Shown one piece after another: positions 24,971 to 33,804 of a stretch of DNA of 64,000 nt. Location: positions 1 to 64,000 of the forward strand of contig NZ_KZ478005.1 of the NCBI RefSeq assembly GCF_002837185.1, read 5' to 3'. The stretch comes from Pseudomonas fluorescens. Lineage in GTDB: Bacteria; Pseudomonadota; Gammaproteobacteria; Pseudomonadales; Pseudomonadaceae. The position numbers and the translations under genes were made by a program. The first letter of the stretch is position 1, and each line of letters opens with the position of its first letter. The notes beneath the pieces were generated by a model, which saw only the letters and a list, made by a program, of their open reading frames with translations, did not search any database and was not told the DNA's origin.

Positions 24971-26290
24971 ATGACGGATTTACCCACTGTAGATATCGCC
25001 GGTGTTGGCATCGGGCCCTTTAACCTCGGGTTGGCCGCTTTATTGTCCAAACATTGCGACGTGACCAGTCTTTTCCTGGATCGCAAAGCCGAATTTCGTT
25101 GGCATGAAGGGTTGCTCTTACCGGGCACCACGTTGCAGGTGCCGTTTCTGGCGGATCTGGTGACGATGGCCGACCCGACCCACGAGCTGAGCTACCTCAA
25201 TTACCTGCACCAGCACGATCGCCTGTACCCGTTCTATTACTACGATAACTTCCAGGTGCCGCGCCGCGAGTACGACCATTATTGCCGTTGGGCTTCGCAG
25301 CAGTTGCCGACGTGCCACTTCGGCGAGGATATCTGTGATGTGACTTACGACGCGGGAGTCGGCAAGTTCCTGATTGAAAGCCAGTCCGTGTCGGGCTTCA
25401 AACGCTGCTATTCCAGTCGTAACCTGGCGGTAGGCATCGGCACTACGCCGATAGTGCCGCAATGGGCTCAGGTGAAAAGCGCGGCACCCATCCTGCATTC
25501 GGCGGAGTTTGGCAAGCTCCAGGCGCAGTTGTTGGAATGTCGGCGTGTCACCGTGATTGGCTCCGGGCAGAGCGCCGCCGAGTGCGTGCTCGCGTTGTTC
25601 AATGAGCTGACCCCCGAGCGGATCGCCGCAGGCGCCTCGATCCGCTGGATCACCCGTTCAGCGGGTTTCCACCCCATGGAATACTCCAAGCTGGGGCAGG
25701 AGTGCTTTACGCCGTCCTACATGGCGTACTTCCACAGCCTCCCGCGTGAACGCCGTCGTGAGGTCGTGGCCAAGCAGGGCCTGTTGTACAAAGGCATCAG
25801 TTTTTCCACGATTGCCGCTATCTACGACTTGATCTATGAGCGCTCCATCGGCGGCAGTGACCCTGGCCTGACGTTGCTGTCGAACTGTGAAGTCGAGAAG
25901 GTAGAGGACGTCGCTGGTACGCTGCGTATTGCCTATCGGCATCGTGAGCTGGACCAGACCAGCAGCCTGGAGGCCGACGCGATTGTGGCCGCGACGGGCT
26001 ACGGGCATGCCTGGCCGCAGTGGTTTGAGCGGCTCAAGGGCACAGTACTGGAGACCGATGAGCACGGTGACTGCCTTGTGGAGGATGACTTCACTGCACG
26101 TCGCTGTGATGACGGGGCGGGGCGTATCTTTGTGCAGAATGCCGAGATCTTCCAGCATGGTGTGGGTTCGCCGGACCTGGGCATTGCCGCGATTCGTAAC
26201 GCGAGCATTGCCAATCAACTGCTCGGCCGCCCGCACTACCGCCTGCCCAAACGCTCGTCGTTCCAGCGTTATGGCATGCATGAGGTTTAG
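24971..26290 (+). CDS. Flavin N-monooxygenase (histamine N-hydroxylase of the siderophore pathway)
   Basis: A 439-residue member of the lysine/ornithine N-hydroxylase family (SidA/PvdA/IucD). The FAD site is VGIGPFNLGLAALL, the substrate pocket segment is LQVPFLADLVTMADPTHELS, the NADPH site is VIGSGQSAAEC, and the family C-terminal motif is ATGYGHAWP. In anguibactin and acinetobactin pathways the equivalent enzyme (AngU/BasC) hydroxylates histamine on its primary amine, and the same role is inferred here because histidine decarboxylase is in the locus. The ATG at 24971 has AGGGAGA eight bases upstream; an upstream in-frame start would overlap the NRPS stop. It is cotranscribed with the Cy-Cy-A synthetase. 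Confidence 0.9.
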   Translation: MTDLPTVDIAGVGIGPFNLGLAALLSKHCDVTSLFLDRKAEFRWHEGLLLPGTTLQVPFLADLVTMADPTHELSYLNYLHQHDRLYPFYYYDNFQVPRREYDHYCRWASQQLPTCHFGEDICDVTYDAGVGKFLIESQSVSGFKRCYSSRNLAVGIGTTPIVPQWAQVKSAAPILHSAEFGKLQAQLLECRRVTVIGSGQSAAECVLALFNELTPERIAAGASIRWITRSAGFHPMEYSKLGQECFTPSYMAYFHSLPRERRREVVAKQGLLYKGISFSTIAAIYDLIYERSIGGSDPGLTLLSNCEVEKVEDVAGTLRIAYRHRELDQTSSLEADAIVAATGYGHAWPQWFERLKGTVLETDEHGDCLVEDDFTARRCDDGAGRIFVQNAEIFQHGVGSPDLGIAAIRNASIANQLLGRPHYRLPKRSSFQRYGMHEV

Positions 26291-26300
26291 GGCGTGAAAG

Positions 26301-26329
26301 ACAGGGCCTTGGTGTTACCAAGGCCCTGT
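26301..26329. terminator. Bidirectional hairpin terminator between convergent NRPS-pathway genes
   Basis: A perfect 13-bp stem, ACAGGGCCTTGGT and its complement, with a three-base loop. It lies exactly between the convergent N-hydroxylase and PCP-C synthetase genes. There is no long T tract, but stem strength and position support termination in both directions. Confidence 0.75.
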
Positions 26330-26336
26330 TGAAGGG

Positions 26337-28448
26337 TCAGACGCGGATGTGGTCCAGGGTGAGGCCATCGGCGCCAGGTGTCGCAAACAGCGCGAACATC
26401 AGCTCAATCGTGGCGCTCATGCGAGCCATCTGATCTGCACTGTAACGGTCCGAACGGTAGGTCACCACCAGGCGCAATACGCGCTTGCCGTCCAGCGTGT
26501 TTTCCATGATCTCGAATTGAATACCGAACATCGACTGGTTCTTGTCCGGGTCAATCTGGCGGTAGCGGATCGCGCCGTTATCCGGCGTGCGCAGGGCGCC
26601 GTTCAAAGCGTTGTTGGCGTGAATCTGGATGTACACGTCGAACAGCAGTCCATCCGCCGGCGTCATGCCCAGGGCCTGTTGAATCTGCTCCATCGGCACA
26701 TCGGCGTAGGCCATCGAGTCATTGATCAAGCGACTGACGTTTTCAATCAGGGTGCCGACGGCTTGCCGAGCATCGAATTGCACGCGGTGCGCGACCATGG
26801 TGGTGAAGTAGCCGACCGTGTCGTAATACACCGGATCTGTGCGACCGGACGCCGACGTGCCCACTACCAGGTCTTTCAAATCGCCGAGCTTGTGCAGGGA
26901 GAGCACGATTGCCGAATAGACCACGCCGAACAGTGAAGCGTTGTTCTGTCGGGCGAAGGCGTACAGGTGGTCGGTCATGCCTTGGGTGGGCTTGATCTCG
27001 AACCACTGGGCCTTGGTCGATACCTGTGCCGGCGGTGCCTCGGAGGAGGGCAGCGTCAGGCCACGGGTGGCATCGCGCAGCATGCCGGTCCAGTAGTCGA
27101 GGTGCTTCTGGTTGATCCCGGCGGCTTGCTGGCGCACGGCGAATTCATGGAAGGACGGTGCCGGGCTTTTCCAGACGGGCGCTTTGTCGGCCGCTCGGGC
27201 CAGGTAGGCCTGGGCCAGTTCTTCCATCATCACGTTGAGCGACCATTCATCAATGGCCATGTGATGGACGAGCAGCGATAAGGTTTGGCGTTGATGCTGC
27301 GTGTCCTGGATGAAGCGCACCCGCAGGGGCAGCTCGCGGGTCAGATCGAACTGATAGGTGGCTTCGCTTTGCAGGGTGGCACCCTGGCTTTCGCGGCTGG
27401 GCCAGAACCACTTGAACTGCGCTAGCTGCGAGGTCGGCACGATTTGCTGGTATGCCTCGCCACGCTCGAAGTGGAAGGTGCTGCGCAGGCTGGCATGGCG
27501 CTCAAGCAGGTCATGGAACGCCTGCTCGAACAGCGCTTCGTCCACCGGGTCGAGAAACTCCATGGCAAACGGCAGGTTGAAGATCGTGCCGAATTCGAAG
27601 GCGGCGTAAGCGCGTCCCAGGGATGCCTGGGCCAGTGCAAATGGCGCTTTTTGTACATCGTGCGACAAACCGGTGGCGGTCGTTGGTGCAGCGTTTTTCG
27701 CGATGACCCGGGCGCGTGCCGCCAAGGCGCTTGCCGAGGGTGCGCTGAAGAAATCGTTGAACTGGACTTCGATGCCATGGCGGCTCGACAGCTTGCCGAT
27801 GATGCGGGTGGCCAGCAGTGAGTGGCCGCCAAAGTCGAAGAAGTCATCCGTCGCCAGCATGCCCGGTTCCGCCAGCGCTTCGCGGAACTCGGCGAGGATA
27901 ATGGCTGCGACGTCAGGTGTTTCGGTGTGTGCGGCGTTTTCGCCGATGTCCGCCTGGCGGTGCAGCCACGGCAGTGGCGTATCAGCGGTGTGCATGATCT
28001 TGCGGTACAGGTCGTTCGCCTGGCAGGTCTGCTCAAGAATCGGGTGAAGGACCAGCGCCAGGATGGGCGCATCCGGGGTTTGCATAATCAGCGCCTTGAA
28101 CGGCGGCTGGTGCTCGGCGTCCCACGGCGTGGACTGTTCGCGGAGCAGGTAGTGGCTGGCGTCACCGGTCACCTGAATGCGCTCGATGCACGCTTGCCAG
28201 TCGCGCGCCTGGACCTTGTCGACTTCGCCGTCATCGTTGAACTGATAGCGGGCATTGAGCTCCGGGATTGATTCGATTACCGCCTGGAGTGCCGACTCCA
28301 GCCCTGCGGGGTCTACATTCGCGTCGAGTTTCCAGGCACTCAGGTGCTTGGAAATGCGTTCGGGGTATTGCTGCTGCAAGAGCCAGATATGCGCTTCGTA
28401 ATCGCTGGCAGATCGTTTTGAACACGTATCTGGAGTGAGTTCCATCAT
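26337..28448 (-). CDS. Pseudomonine-type NRPS: partial C lobe - PCP - C
   Basis: A 703-residue synthetase. Residues 1-170 resemble half of a condensation domain whose HHxxxDG site is eroded to VLHPILEQT. A good carrier domain follows (DDFFDFGGHSLLATR, serine 210), then a full condensation domain with HHMAIDEWS (H395, H396, D400). It resembles AngM/BasB. Its carrier can be loaded with threonine by the A domain of the synthetase at 20599, and its C domain should join the acyl-oxazoline to N-hydroxyhistamine and release the product. The ATG at 28448 has GGCGGGAAA upstream. It is transcribed alone and leftward from a Fur-box-bearing region shared with the sigma factor. Confidence 0.88.
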   Translation of the reverse strand: MMELTPDTCSKRSASDYEAHIWLLQQQYPERISKHLSAWKLDANVDPAGLESALQAVIESIPELNARYQFNDDGEVDKVQARDWQACIERIQVTGDASHYLLREQSTPWDAEHQPPFKALIMQTPDAPILALVLHPILEQTCQANDLYRKIMHTADTPLPWLHRQADIGENAAHTETPDVAAIILAEFREALAEPGMLATDDFFDFGGHSLLATRIIGKLSSRHGIEVQFNDFFSAPSASALAARARVIAKNAAPTTATGLSHDVQKAPFALAQASLGRAYAAFEFGTIFNLPFAMEFLDPVDEALFEQAFHDLLERHASLRSTFHFERGEAYQQIVPTSQLAQFKWFWPSRESQGATLQSEATYQFDLTRELPLRVRFIQDTQHQRQTLSLLVHHMAIDEWSLNVMMEELAQAYLARAADKAPVWKSPAPSFHEFAVRQQAAGINQKHLDYWTGMLRDATRGLTLPSSEAPPAQVSTKAQWFEIKPTQGMTDHLYAFARQNNASLFGVVYSAIVLSLHKLGDLKDLVVGTSASGRTDPVYYDTVGYFTTMVAHRVQFDARQAVGTLIENVSRLINDSMAYADVPMEQIQQALGMTPADGLLFDVYIQIHANNALNGALRTPDNGAIRYRQIDPDKNQSMFGIQFEIMENTLDGKRVLRLVVTYRSDRYSADQMARMSATIELMFALFATPGADGLTLDHIRV

Positions 28449-28605
28449 GGAAGTTTCCCGCCTTATCAAACTGAACAGTAAGAAGTAGAGAGGGCACCAA
28501 GTGCCGACAGACCCATCCTCGGTCTGGTGTACCGCTTGGGAACCCGGGCGTCGGAGGACGTGCAATCCGGTTGCGTTGCAGGGGCTTTATGAACACCGTA
28601 TGATC

Positions 28606-28624
28606 GCAAATAATAATCATACAT
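28606..28624. promoter_or_regulatory. Fur-box-like operator between NRPS and ECF sigma factor
   Basis: GCAAATAATAATCATACAT shares about 12-13 of 19 positions with the Fur consensus, including an AATAATCAT core. It is placed between the divergent PCP-C synthetase and sigma factor genes. Iron-dependent control of both is inferred. Confidence 0.55.
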
Positions 28625-28677
28625 ATTCGCATTAGTCAAAATCTGATCGCGGGTGGATTCGTCTCAGGAGAGGTGTT

Positions 28678-29196
28678 GTGAACAACGGAGCGTTTGCGTC
28701 CAAACGGCAATTCGAAAAGTTGTACATCGACCATCACCGCTGGTTATGCAGCCTGCTGCGGCGCAAGTTGGGCAATTCGTTGGATGCTGCGGATCTGGCC
28801 CACGATATCTATCTCAACCTCATCAAGAAGGGCTGCGTGCCTTCGATCGAAGACTCGCGCTGCCATTTGACCCAGATCGCCAAAGGCATGGTGATTGACC
28901 TCTATCGCCGCCGTCACCGCGAAGCCCGCCACCTGGAATCCCTGATGCAGCAAGCCGAACCGCTGGTGCCGTCCGAAGAGGAGCGGGCGCTGGCCGCCGA
29001 GGCGCTGGTGCAAATCGATGACGCGCTGCAGGCCAAACCGTCCAAGGCCCGCGAAGCACTGTTGCTGTGCAAGCTGCATGGCATGGGCCATCGGGACATT
29101 GCTGCCGAATTGAACGTGTCGGTGTCCTCTGTCGAAAAATACATCGCGGCGGGCCTGCGGGCCTGCCATCCCTTCGCCTCGACGGCCGAACTGTGA
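28678..29196 (+). CDS. ECF sigma factor, FecI/iron-starvation type
   Basis: A 172-residue ECF sigma factor. Region 2 includes DHHRWLCSLLRRKLG and DAADLAHDIYLNLI; region 4 includes ALLLCKLHGMGHRDIAAELN and VSSVEKYIAAG. This is the iron-starvation (FecI/PvdS-like) type. The start is a GTG at 28678 with a strong AGGAGAGG. No FecR anti-sigma gene follows, and the TonB receptor of this locus has no N-terminal signalling domain, so control is more likely PvdS-like (through Fur) than cell-surface signalling. It probably drives the transport operon downstream and perhaps the biosynthetic genes. Confidence 0.88.
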   Translation: MNNGAFASKRQFEKLYIDHHRWLCSLLRRKLGNSLDAADLAHDIYLNLIKKGCVPSIEDSRCHLTQIAKGMVIDLYRRRHREARHLESLMQQAEPLVPSEEERALAAEALVQIDDALQAKPSKAREALLLCKLHGMGHRDIAAELNVSVSSVEKYIAAGLRACHPFASTAEL

Positions 29197-29333
29197 ACAG
29201 TTGAATCCGCAGCGCCATTGAGGGTTTTGTCGCGTCGTTCGAAATACACGGTATGCACTGTGCAAAACGCTCCAACGCAAAAGGACGCCAGGTACGCCAC
29301 ACGGTGGCCGGCAGTGGTTATCAAGGAGAGCTC

Positions 29334-31112
29334 ATGAGCGTTAAAGACACACCCGTCGGTTCGGTATCCCAGGTATTACGCCCCATTCGTGGGCGGCTGA
29401 TATGTGCTGCGGTACTGGCCGCCCTAGGGACCATGCTGACCATGGTGCCCCTGGCTGGCATCGCCCACATTGCGCGACTGGCCATGGGTGACGCAGCCAG
29501 TTGGGCCCAGTTGCAAGGCCCGGTCTGGCAAGTGGTGGGTGTCAGCCTGGCCTGCCTGTTCCTGGGCATGACCTTGATTTCGCTGGGGGAGATGGTCGCG
29601 CACCTGGCCGACAACCACATCACCGGCCACCTGCGCCAGGCCATCACCCGTCGATTGGCCAGGGTGCCGCTGGGCTGGTTCACCAGTCGTGCTTCGGGTG
29701 AGGTCAAGCAGGCGATGCAGGATGACATCGGTACCTTGCACAGCTTGACGGCGCATTTTTTCACCACCCTCGGCCGTACGCTTGGGGCTGTGATCATCGC
29801 TATCCTCTACCTGTTTGCCATGGACTGGCGCATGGCGATTGTCTCGCTGCTGCCATTCCCGCTGTTTTTCCTGTTTTTCACCCGCGCCACCAAGGCCAGT
29901 GGCGCGAACATGCAAGCGTTCGGCGCCGGCATGATGCGCATCAACAATGCCGTGATCGAGTTCGTCAACGGCATTCCCGTGGTCAAGGCATTTGGCGCCG
30001 AGGGCAAGGCCCATGGCAGTTACCGGAGTGCGGTGGATGCTTTTGCCGCTGCGTTTACCGACTTCACCCGGCCACTGGTCAGTGCGATGGCCAACGCCCA
30101 CGCCATGATCACGCCCGTGGCGGTACTCGGTGTGGTGCTGGCGGCCGGTACGCTGGGGGTGAGCCAGGGCTGGCTGGCTCCAGTGGACATCCTGCCGTTC
30201 GCCCTGGTCGCCCCAGGCATCTGCGCGCCGCTGTTGCTGCTGAGCTATATCACCCACGACCTGAACAACGCGACCGCCGCCGCCCAGCGCGTGCAAACCC
30301 TGCTGCAAACCCCCGTGCTCGAAACCCTGCCAGGCACGTCAGCACAATCGCCGGCAAACGCTGAAATTCGCGTCGAACACCTGAGCTACCAGTATAACGA
30401 CGACGCCCCGGTGCTCCAGGACCTGAACTTCACCCTAAAGCCCGGCACCGTGACCGCCATCGTCGGCGCATCAGGTTCCGGCAAGTCGACCCTGGCGCGC
30501 CTGCTGCTGCGTTTTTTCGACCCTACCGAAGGGCGTATCACCCTGGGCGGTGTCGACCTGCGCCACATCGAGAGCACCCAGTTGTACCGGCGTATCGGTT
30601 TCGTGTTGCAGGAAGTACGCCTGATTCACGCCAGCCTGCGCGACAACATTGCCCTGGGCCGTCCCTCGGCCAGCCAGCAGGAAATCGAGGCCGCCGCGCG
30701 TATTGCGAACATCCACGAACGCATCCTGGACCTGCCACGGGGCTATGACTCGGTGATCGGTGAAGATGTACAGCTTTCCGGCGGTGAGTTGCAGCGCGTC
30801 AGCATCGCCCGCGCCGTATTGCTCGACCCACCCGTGCTGGTACTGGATGAAGCCACGGCGGCAGCCGATGCCGAGAATGAGGTCAAGCTGCAACAAGCCC
30901 TGTCGCGATTCGCCCAGGGTCGCACGCTCATGGTGATCGCTCACCGGCTCGACACGGTGATGCATGCCGACCAGATCATCCTGATCGACAACGGCGCCCT
31001 CTGCGAGCAAGGCACCCACACCGAGTTGCTCGCGCGCAAAGGTCGCTACGCCCGGCTGTGGGCGTTGGGCGGTTATGAACAAGCCAAGGAACAGGCGGTG
31101 TCGTCATGCTGA
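29334..31112 (+). CDS. ABC transporter half-subunit 1 (TMD-NBD, YbtP/BarA-like)
   Basis: A 592-residue exporter-fold ABC half-transporter: six-helix membrane domain (about 1-330), then a nucleotide-binding domain with Walker A GASGSGKST, signature LSGGELQRVSIARA and Walker B VLVLDEATAAAD. The ATG at 29334 has AAGGAGA. It overlaps the next gene by seven bases, and the two should form a heterodimer. Similar pairs in siderophore loci either export the siderophore (BarA/BarB of acinetobactin) or import it (YbtP/YbtQ, IrtAB). A separate FatDCBA-like importer follows here, so export is the better guess. Confidence 0.87.
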   Translation: MSVKDTPVGSVSQVLRPIRGRLICAAVLAALGTMLTMVPLAGIAHIARLAMGDAASWAQLQGPVWQVVGVSLACLFLGMTLISLGEMVAHLADNHITGHLRQAITRRLARVPLGWFTSRASGEVKQAMQDDIGTLHSLTAHFFTTLGRTLGAVIIAILYLFAMDWRMAIVSLLPFPLFFLFFTRATKASGANMQAFGAGMMRINNAVIEFVNGIPVVKAFGAEGKAHGSYRSAVDAFAAAFTDFTRPLVSAMANAHAMITPVAVLGVVLAAGTLGVSQGWLAPVDILPFALVAPGICAPLLLLSYITHDLNNATAAAQRVQTLLQTPVLETLPGTSAQSPANAEIRVEHLSYQYNDDAPVLQDLNFTLKPGTVTAIVGASGSGKSTLARLLLRFFDPTEGRITLGGVDLRHIESTQLYRRIGFVLQEVRLIHASLRDNIALGRPSASQQEIEAAARIANIHERILDLPRGYDSVIGEDVQLSGGELQRVSIARAVLLDPPVLVLDEATAAADAENEVKLQQALSRFAQGRTLMVIAHRLDTVMHADQIILIDNGALCEQGTHTELLARKGRYARLWALGGYEQAKEQAVSSC

Positions 31113-32863
31113 AAACCTTTATTCAACTGCTCGGCGAAGACGCTTCGGTGCTGCGCCGCTATCTGGCGATGGCCCTGGTCTATGGCCTGCTCTGCGGGGT
31201 GACGATTGTCATGCTGGTGCCGATCCTCACCCACCTGTTGGCGGGGGATACCCACGCCGCTGCGCAATGGCTGATCGCGCTGGTCATCGGTGTGGTGGCG
31301 TGCTGGGCGCTGCGACGCAGCGTCGAAAAAGCCGGCATCCGCGTCGGCATCGCCGTGCTCCAGCGCGGGCGCCACCGCCTTGGCGACCATGTGGCGCAGT
31401 TGCCCGTCGGCTGGTTCAGTGCGCACAACACGGCGCGGCTCAGCCATCTGGCGACCTCGGGCATGATGGAAATGGCGCAGTTGCCTGCACACGTGTTCAC
31501 GCCACTGTTGACCGGTGTGGTCACGCCGCTGGTGATTCTCATCGCGCTGTTCAGCCTGCACTGGCCAATGGGCCTGGTTGCCCTGGCGACCCTGCCGGTG
31601 CTGCTGGGCGTGTTCGTGTTGACGGCGCGGTTGGGGCAGCGAGCCGATCACGACTTCCAGCACAACGCCGCCCTGACCAGCCAGCGCATGGTCGAGTTCG
31701 CCCGGGCGCAGTCGGTACTGCGTGCCTTCAATGGCGAGGACGGCGGTACCCAGTTCCTTGAACAGGCCATCGGTCGCCAGCAGCAGGCTGCCAGGCATCT
31801 GATCCACGTATCGGCGATGTCGGTGGTGTTCAATGCGTGGGCGGTGCAGGCCGGTTTTGCTGCGCTGCTGGTGGCTGCCACCCTGTGGCTGGGCGACCTG
31901 CTGGGCGCCGGCCTGGAAGCAGGCTCGGTCATCGCCGTGATGATTACGCTATTGCTGGTCAGCCGCTTCATCGACCCGCTGCTGGAAGTGGCCGGCTACA
32001 GCGAAGTGCTGCGCGGTGCCCGTGGCCAGTTGGGCGCGGTGCGCGAGATTTTTGCAGTCAAGCCACTGCCGCAGCCACAGGCCCCCGAGGCGCCTGTCGA
32101 TAGCAGCGTCGAACTGTGCAACGTCAGCTTCACCTATGCCGAGGGCCAGCCCGACGTGCTGCGCGATGTCAGCCTGCGCATCGAACCGGGCAGCATGACC
32201 GCACTGGTGGGTGCGTCCGGCTCGGGCAAGACCACATTGGTGCGCTTGATTGCACGCTTCTTCGATGTGACCCAGGGCCAAGTGATCGTCGGCGGCGTGG
32301 ATGTGCGCCAGATGTCCGGTGAGCAACTGGCCGGCCAGATCAGCCAGATCTTCCAGGATGCCTACCTGTTCCAGGGCAGCATTGCCGACAACATCCGTAT
32401 CGGCAAACCAGCGGCCGGCGATGCCGAGGTGATGGAAGCGGCGCGACAAGCCGGCGTGCTGGAAATCATCGAGCGGCTGCCCCAGGGCCTGGACACACCG
32501 GTGGGCGAGGGCGGGGCACGGTTGTCCGGTGGCGAACGCCAACGGATCTCCATCGCCCGTGCGCTGATCAAGGATGCACCGATCCTGCTGGTCGACGAAG
32601 CCACCGCGGCCCTTGATGCCGAGAACCAGGCCGCCATCGCCGAAGCGCTGGCGCGGCTGCGCGGCAAACGCACGCTGATCGTTATCGCCCACCAGCTGTC
32701 GACCGTGGTCATGGCCGACCAGATCCTGGTGCTCGATCAAGGCCGGCTCAGCGAACACGGTTCCCATGCTCAATTGAGCGCCAAACCTGGGCTGTATGCC
32801 CACTTTCTCGCCCAGCGCAGGGCGGCAAAAGGCTGGCGGATCGCGGGTGAGGACGCTTCTTGA
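31106..32863 (+). CDS. ABC transporter half-subunit 2 (TMD-NBD, YbtQ/BarB-like)
   Basis: A 585-residue partner of the preceding half-transporter. It has a membrane domain (about 1-320) and a nucleotide-binding domain with GASGSGKTT, LSGGERQRISIARA and ILLVDEATAALD. Its ATG lies inside the end of the previous gene, a sign of translational coupling and equal stoichiometry. In the first subunit the residue after the ABC signature glycines is Leu-Gln and here Arg-Gln, otherwise the sites look complete in both, so both could hydrolyse ATP. It is part of the seven-gene transport operon ending at 36507. Confidence 0.87.
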   Translation: MLKTFIQLLGEDASVLRRYLAMALVYGLLCGVTIVMLVPILTHLLAGDTHAAAQWLIALVIGVVACWALRRSVEKAGIRVGIAVLQRGRHRLGDHVAQLPVGWFSAHNTARLSHLATSGMMEMAQLPAHVFTPLLTGVVTPLVILIALFSLHWPMGLVALATLPVLLGVFVLTARLGQRADHDFQHNAALTSQRMVEFARAQSVLRAFNGEDGGTQFLEQAIGRQQQAARHLIHVSAMSVVFNAWAVQAGFAALLVAATLWLGDLLGAGLEAGSVIAVMITLLLVSRFIDPLLEVAGYSEVLRGARGQLGAVREIFAVKPLPQPQAPEAPVDSSVELCNVSFTYAEGQPDVLRDVSLRIEPGSMTALVGASGSGKTTLVRLIARFFDVTQGQVIVGGVDVRQMSGEQLAGQISQIFQDAYLFQGSIADNIRIGKPAAGDAEVMEAARQAGVLEIIERLPQGLDTPVGEGGARLSGGERQRISIARALIKDAPILLVDEATAALDAENQAAIAEALARLRGKRTLIVIAHQLSTVVMADQILVLDQGRLSEHGSHAQLSAKPGLYAHFLAQRRAAKGWRIAGEDAS

Positions 32864-33804
32864 GTCGTACAGCATTAGTCGTCCTGTTTGTCGTGCTGTG
32901 CGGCCTGTCGCTGATGGTGGGGGTCAAGCAGGTGTCGTGGGTCGAGCTGCTGAGCTTTTCCGACGACGCCTGGCTGACCCTCACCGCCAGCCGGCTGCCA
33001 CGCCTGGCCGCGCTGATCCTCACCGGGGTCGGGTTGGCCGTGTGCGGCGTGATCCTGCAGCAGATCGTGCGTAACCGCTTCGTCGAGCCGGGTACCAGCG
33101 GTGGGTTGGATGCCGCCAAGCTGGGCATCCTGATTTCCCTGACGGTCGCGCCGGGCGCCGGGGCCGCCGGCAGAATGCTGTTCGCCCTGGCCTTTTGCTT
33201 TGCCGCCAGCCTGATCTATGTCGCGATCATCCGGCGCATCCAGTTCAAGAACACCGTGATGGTGCCGGTGATCGGCCTGATGTACGGCAGCGTGCTGAGC
33301 GCCGTCGCCGAGTTCTACGCCTACCGCCATAACATCCTGCAGAGCATGCAGGGTTGGATGCTCGGGGATTTCTCGAAGATCGTTCAGGGCAATTACGAGA
33401 TCATCTACCTGATCCTGCCCATTGTCGTGCTGACCTACCTGTATGCCCATCGTTTCACCGTACTGGGCATGGGGGAGGGCATGGCCAGCAGCCTGGGCCT
33501 GAACTACGCCGTCAACGCGGCGCTGGGCTTGATGTTGGTGGCCGTCACCGTCTCCGCCACGGTGATTACCGTGGGCGCGATTCCCTTCGTCGGGCTGGTG
33601 ATTCCCAACCTGGTGGCCCTGCACTACGGTGAAAACCTGGAGCGCACGCTGCCCATCGTCGCTCTGTGCGGTGCCTCGTTGCTGTTGATTTGCGACATCC
33701 TCGGCCGCCTGCTGATCTACCCCTTCGAAGTGCCGATCGGCCTGACTGCCGGCTGCATTGGCGGTGTGGTGTTCCTGGTGCTGCTGATCCGGAAGTACAT
33801 ATGA
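32860..33804 (+). CDS. Ferric-siderophore ABC permease, FecCD family (FatD-like)
   Basis: A 314-residue polytopic protein of the FecCD/BtuC permease family. RLPRLAALILTGVGLAVCGV and GAIPFVGLVIPN are family-typical, with about nine membrane helices. The start is a TTG at 32860 that shares bases with the stop of the ABC exporter gene (TTGA), with GAGG upstream. With the next gene it should form the heterodimeric inner-membrane channel for the ferric siderophore. Its closest named relatives by layout are FatD of anguibactin and BauD of acinetobactin. Confidence 0.88.
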   Translation: MSRTALVVLFVVLCGLSLMVGVKQVSWVELLSFSDDAWLTLTASRLPRLAALILTGVGLAVCGVILQQIVRNRFVEPGTSGGLDAAKLGILISLTVAPGAGAAGRMLFALAFCFAASLIYVAIIRRIQFKNTVMVPVIGLMYGSVLSAVAEFYAYRHNILQSMQGWMLGDFSKIVQGNYEIIYLILPIVVLTYLYAHRFTVLGMGEGMASSLGLNYAVNAALGLMLVAVTVSATVITVGAIPFVGLVIPNLVALHYGENLERTLPIVALCGASLLLICDILGRLLIYPFEVPIGLTAGCIGGVVFLVLLIRKYI

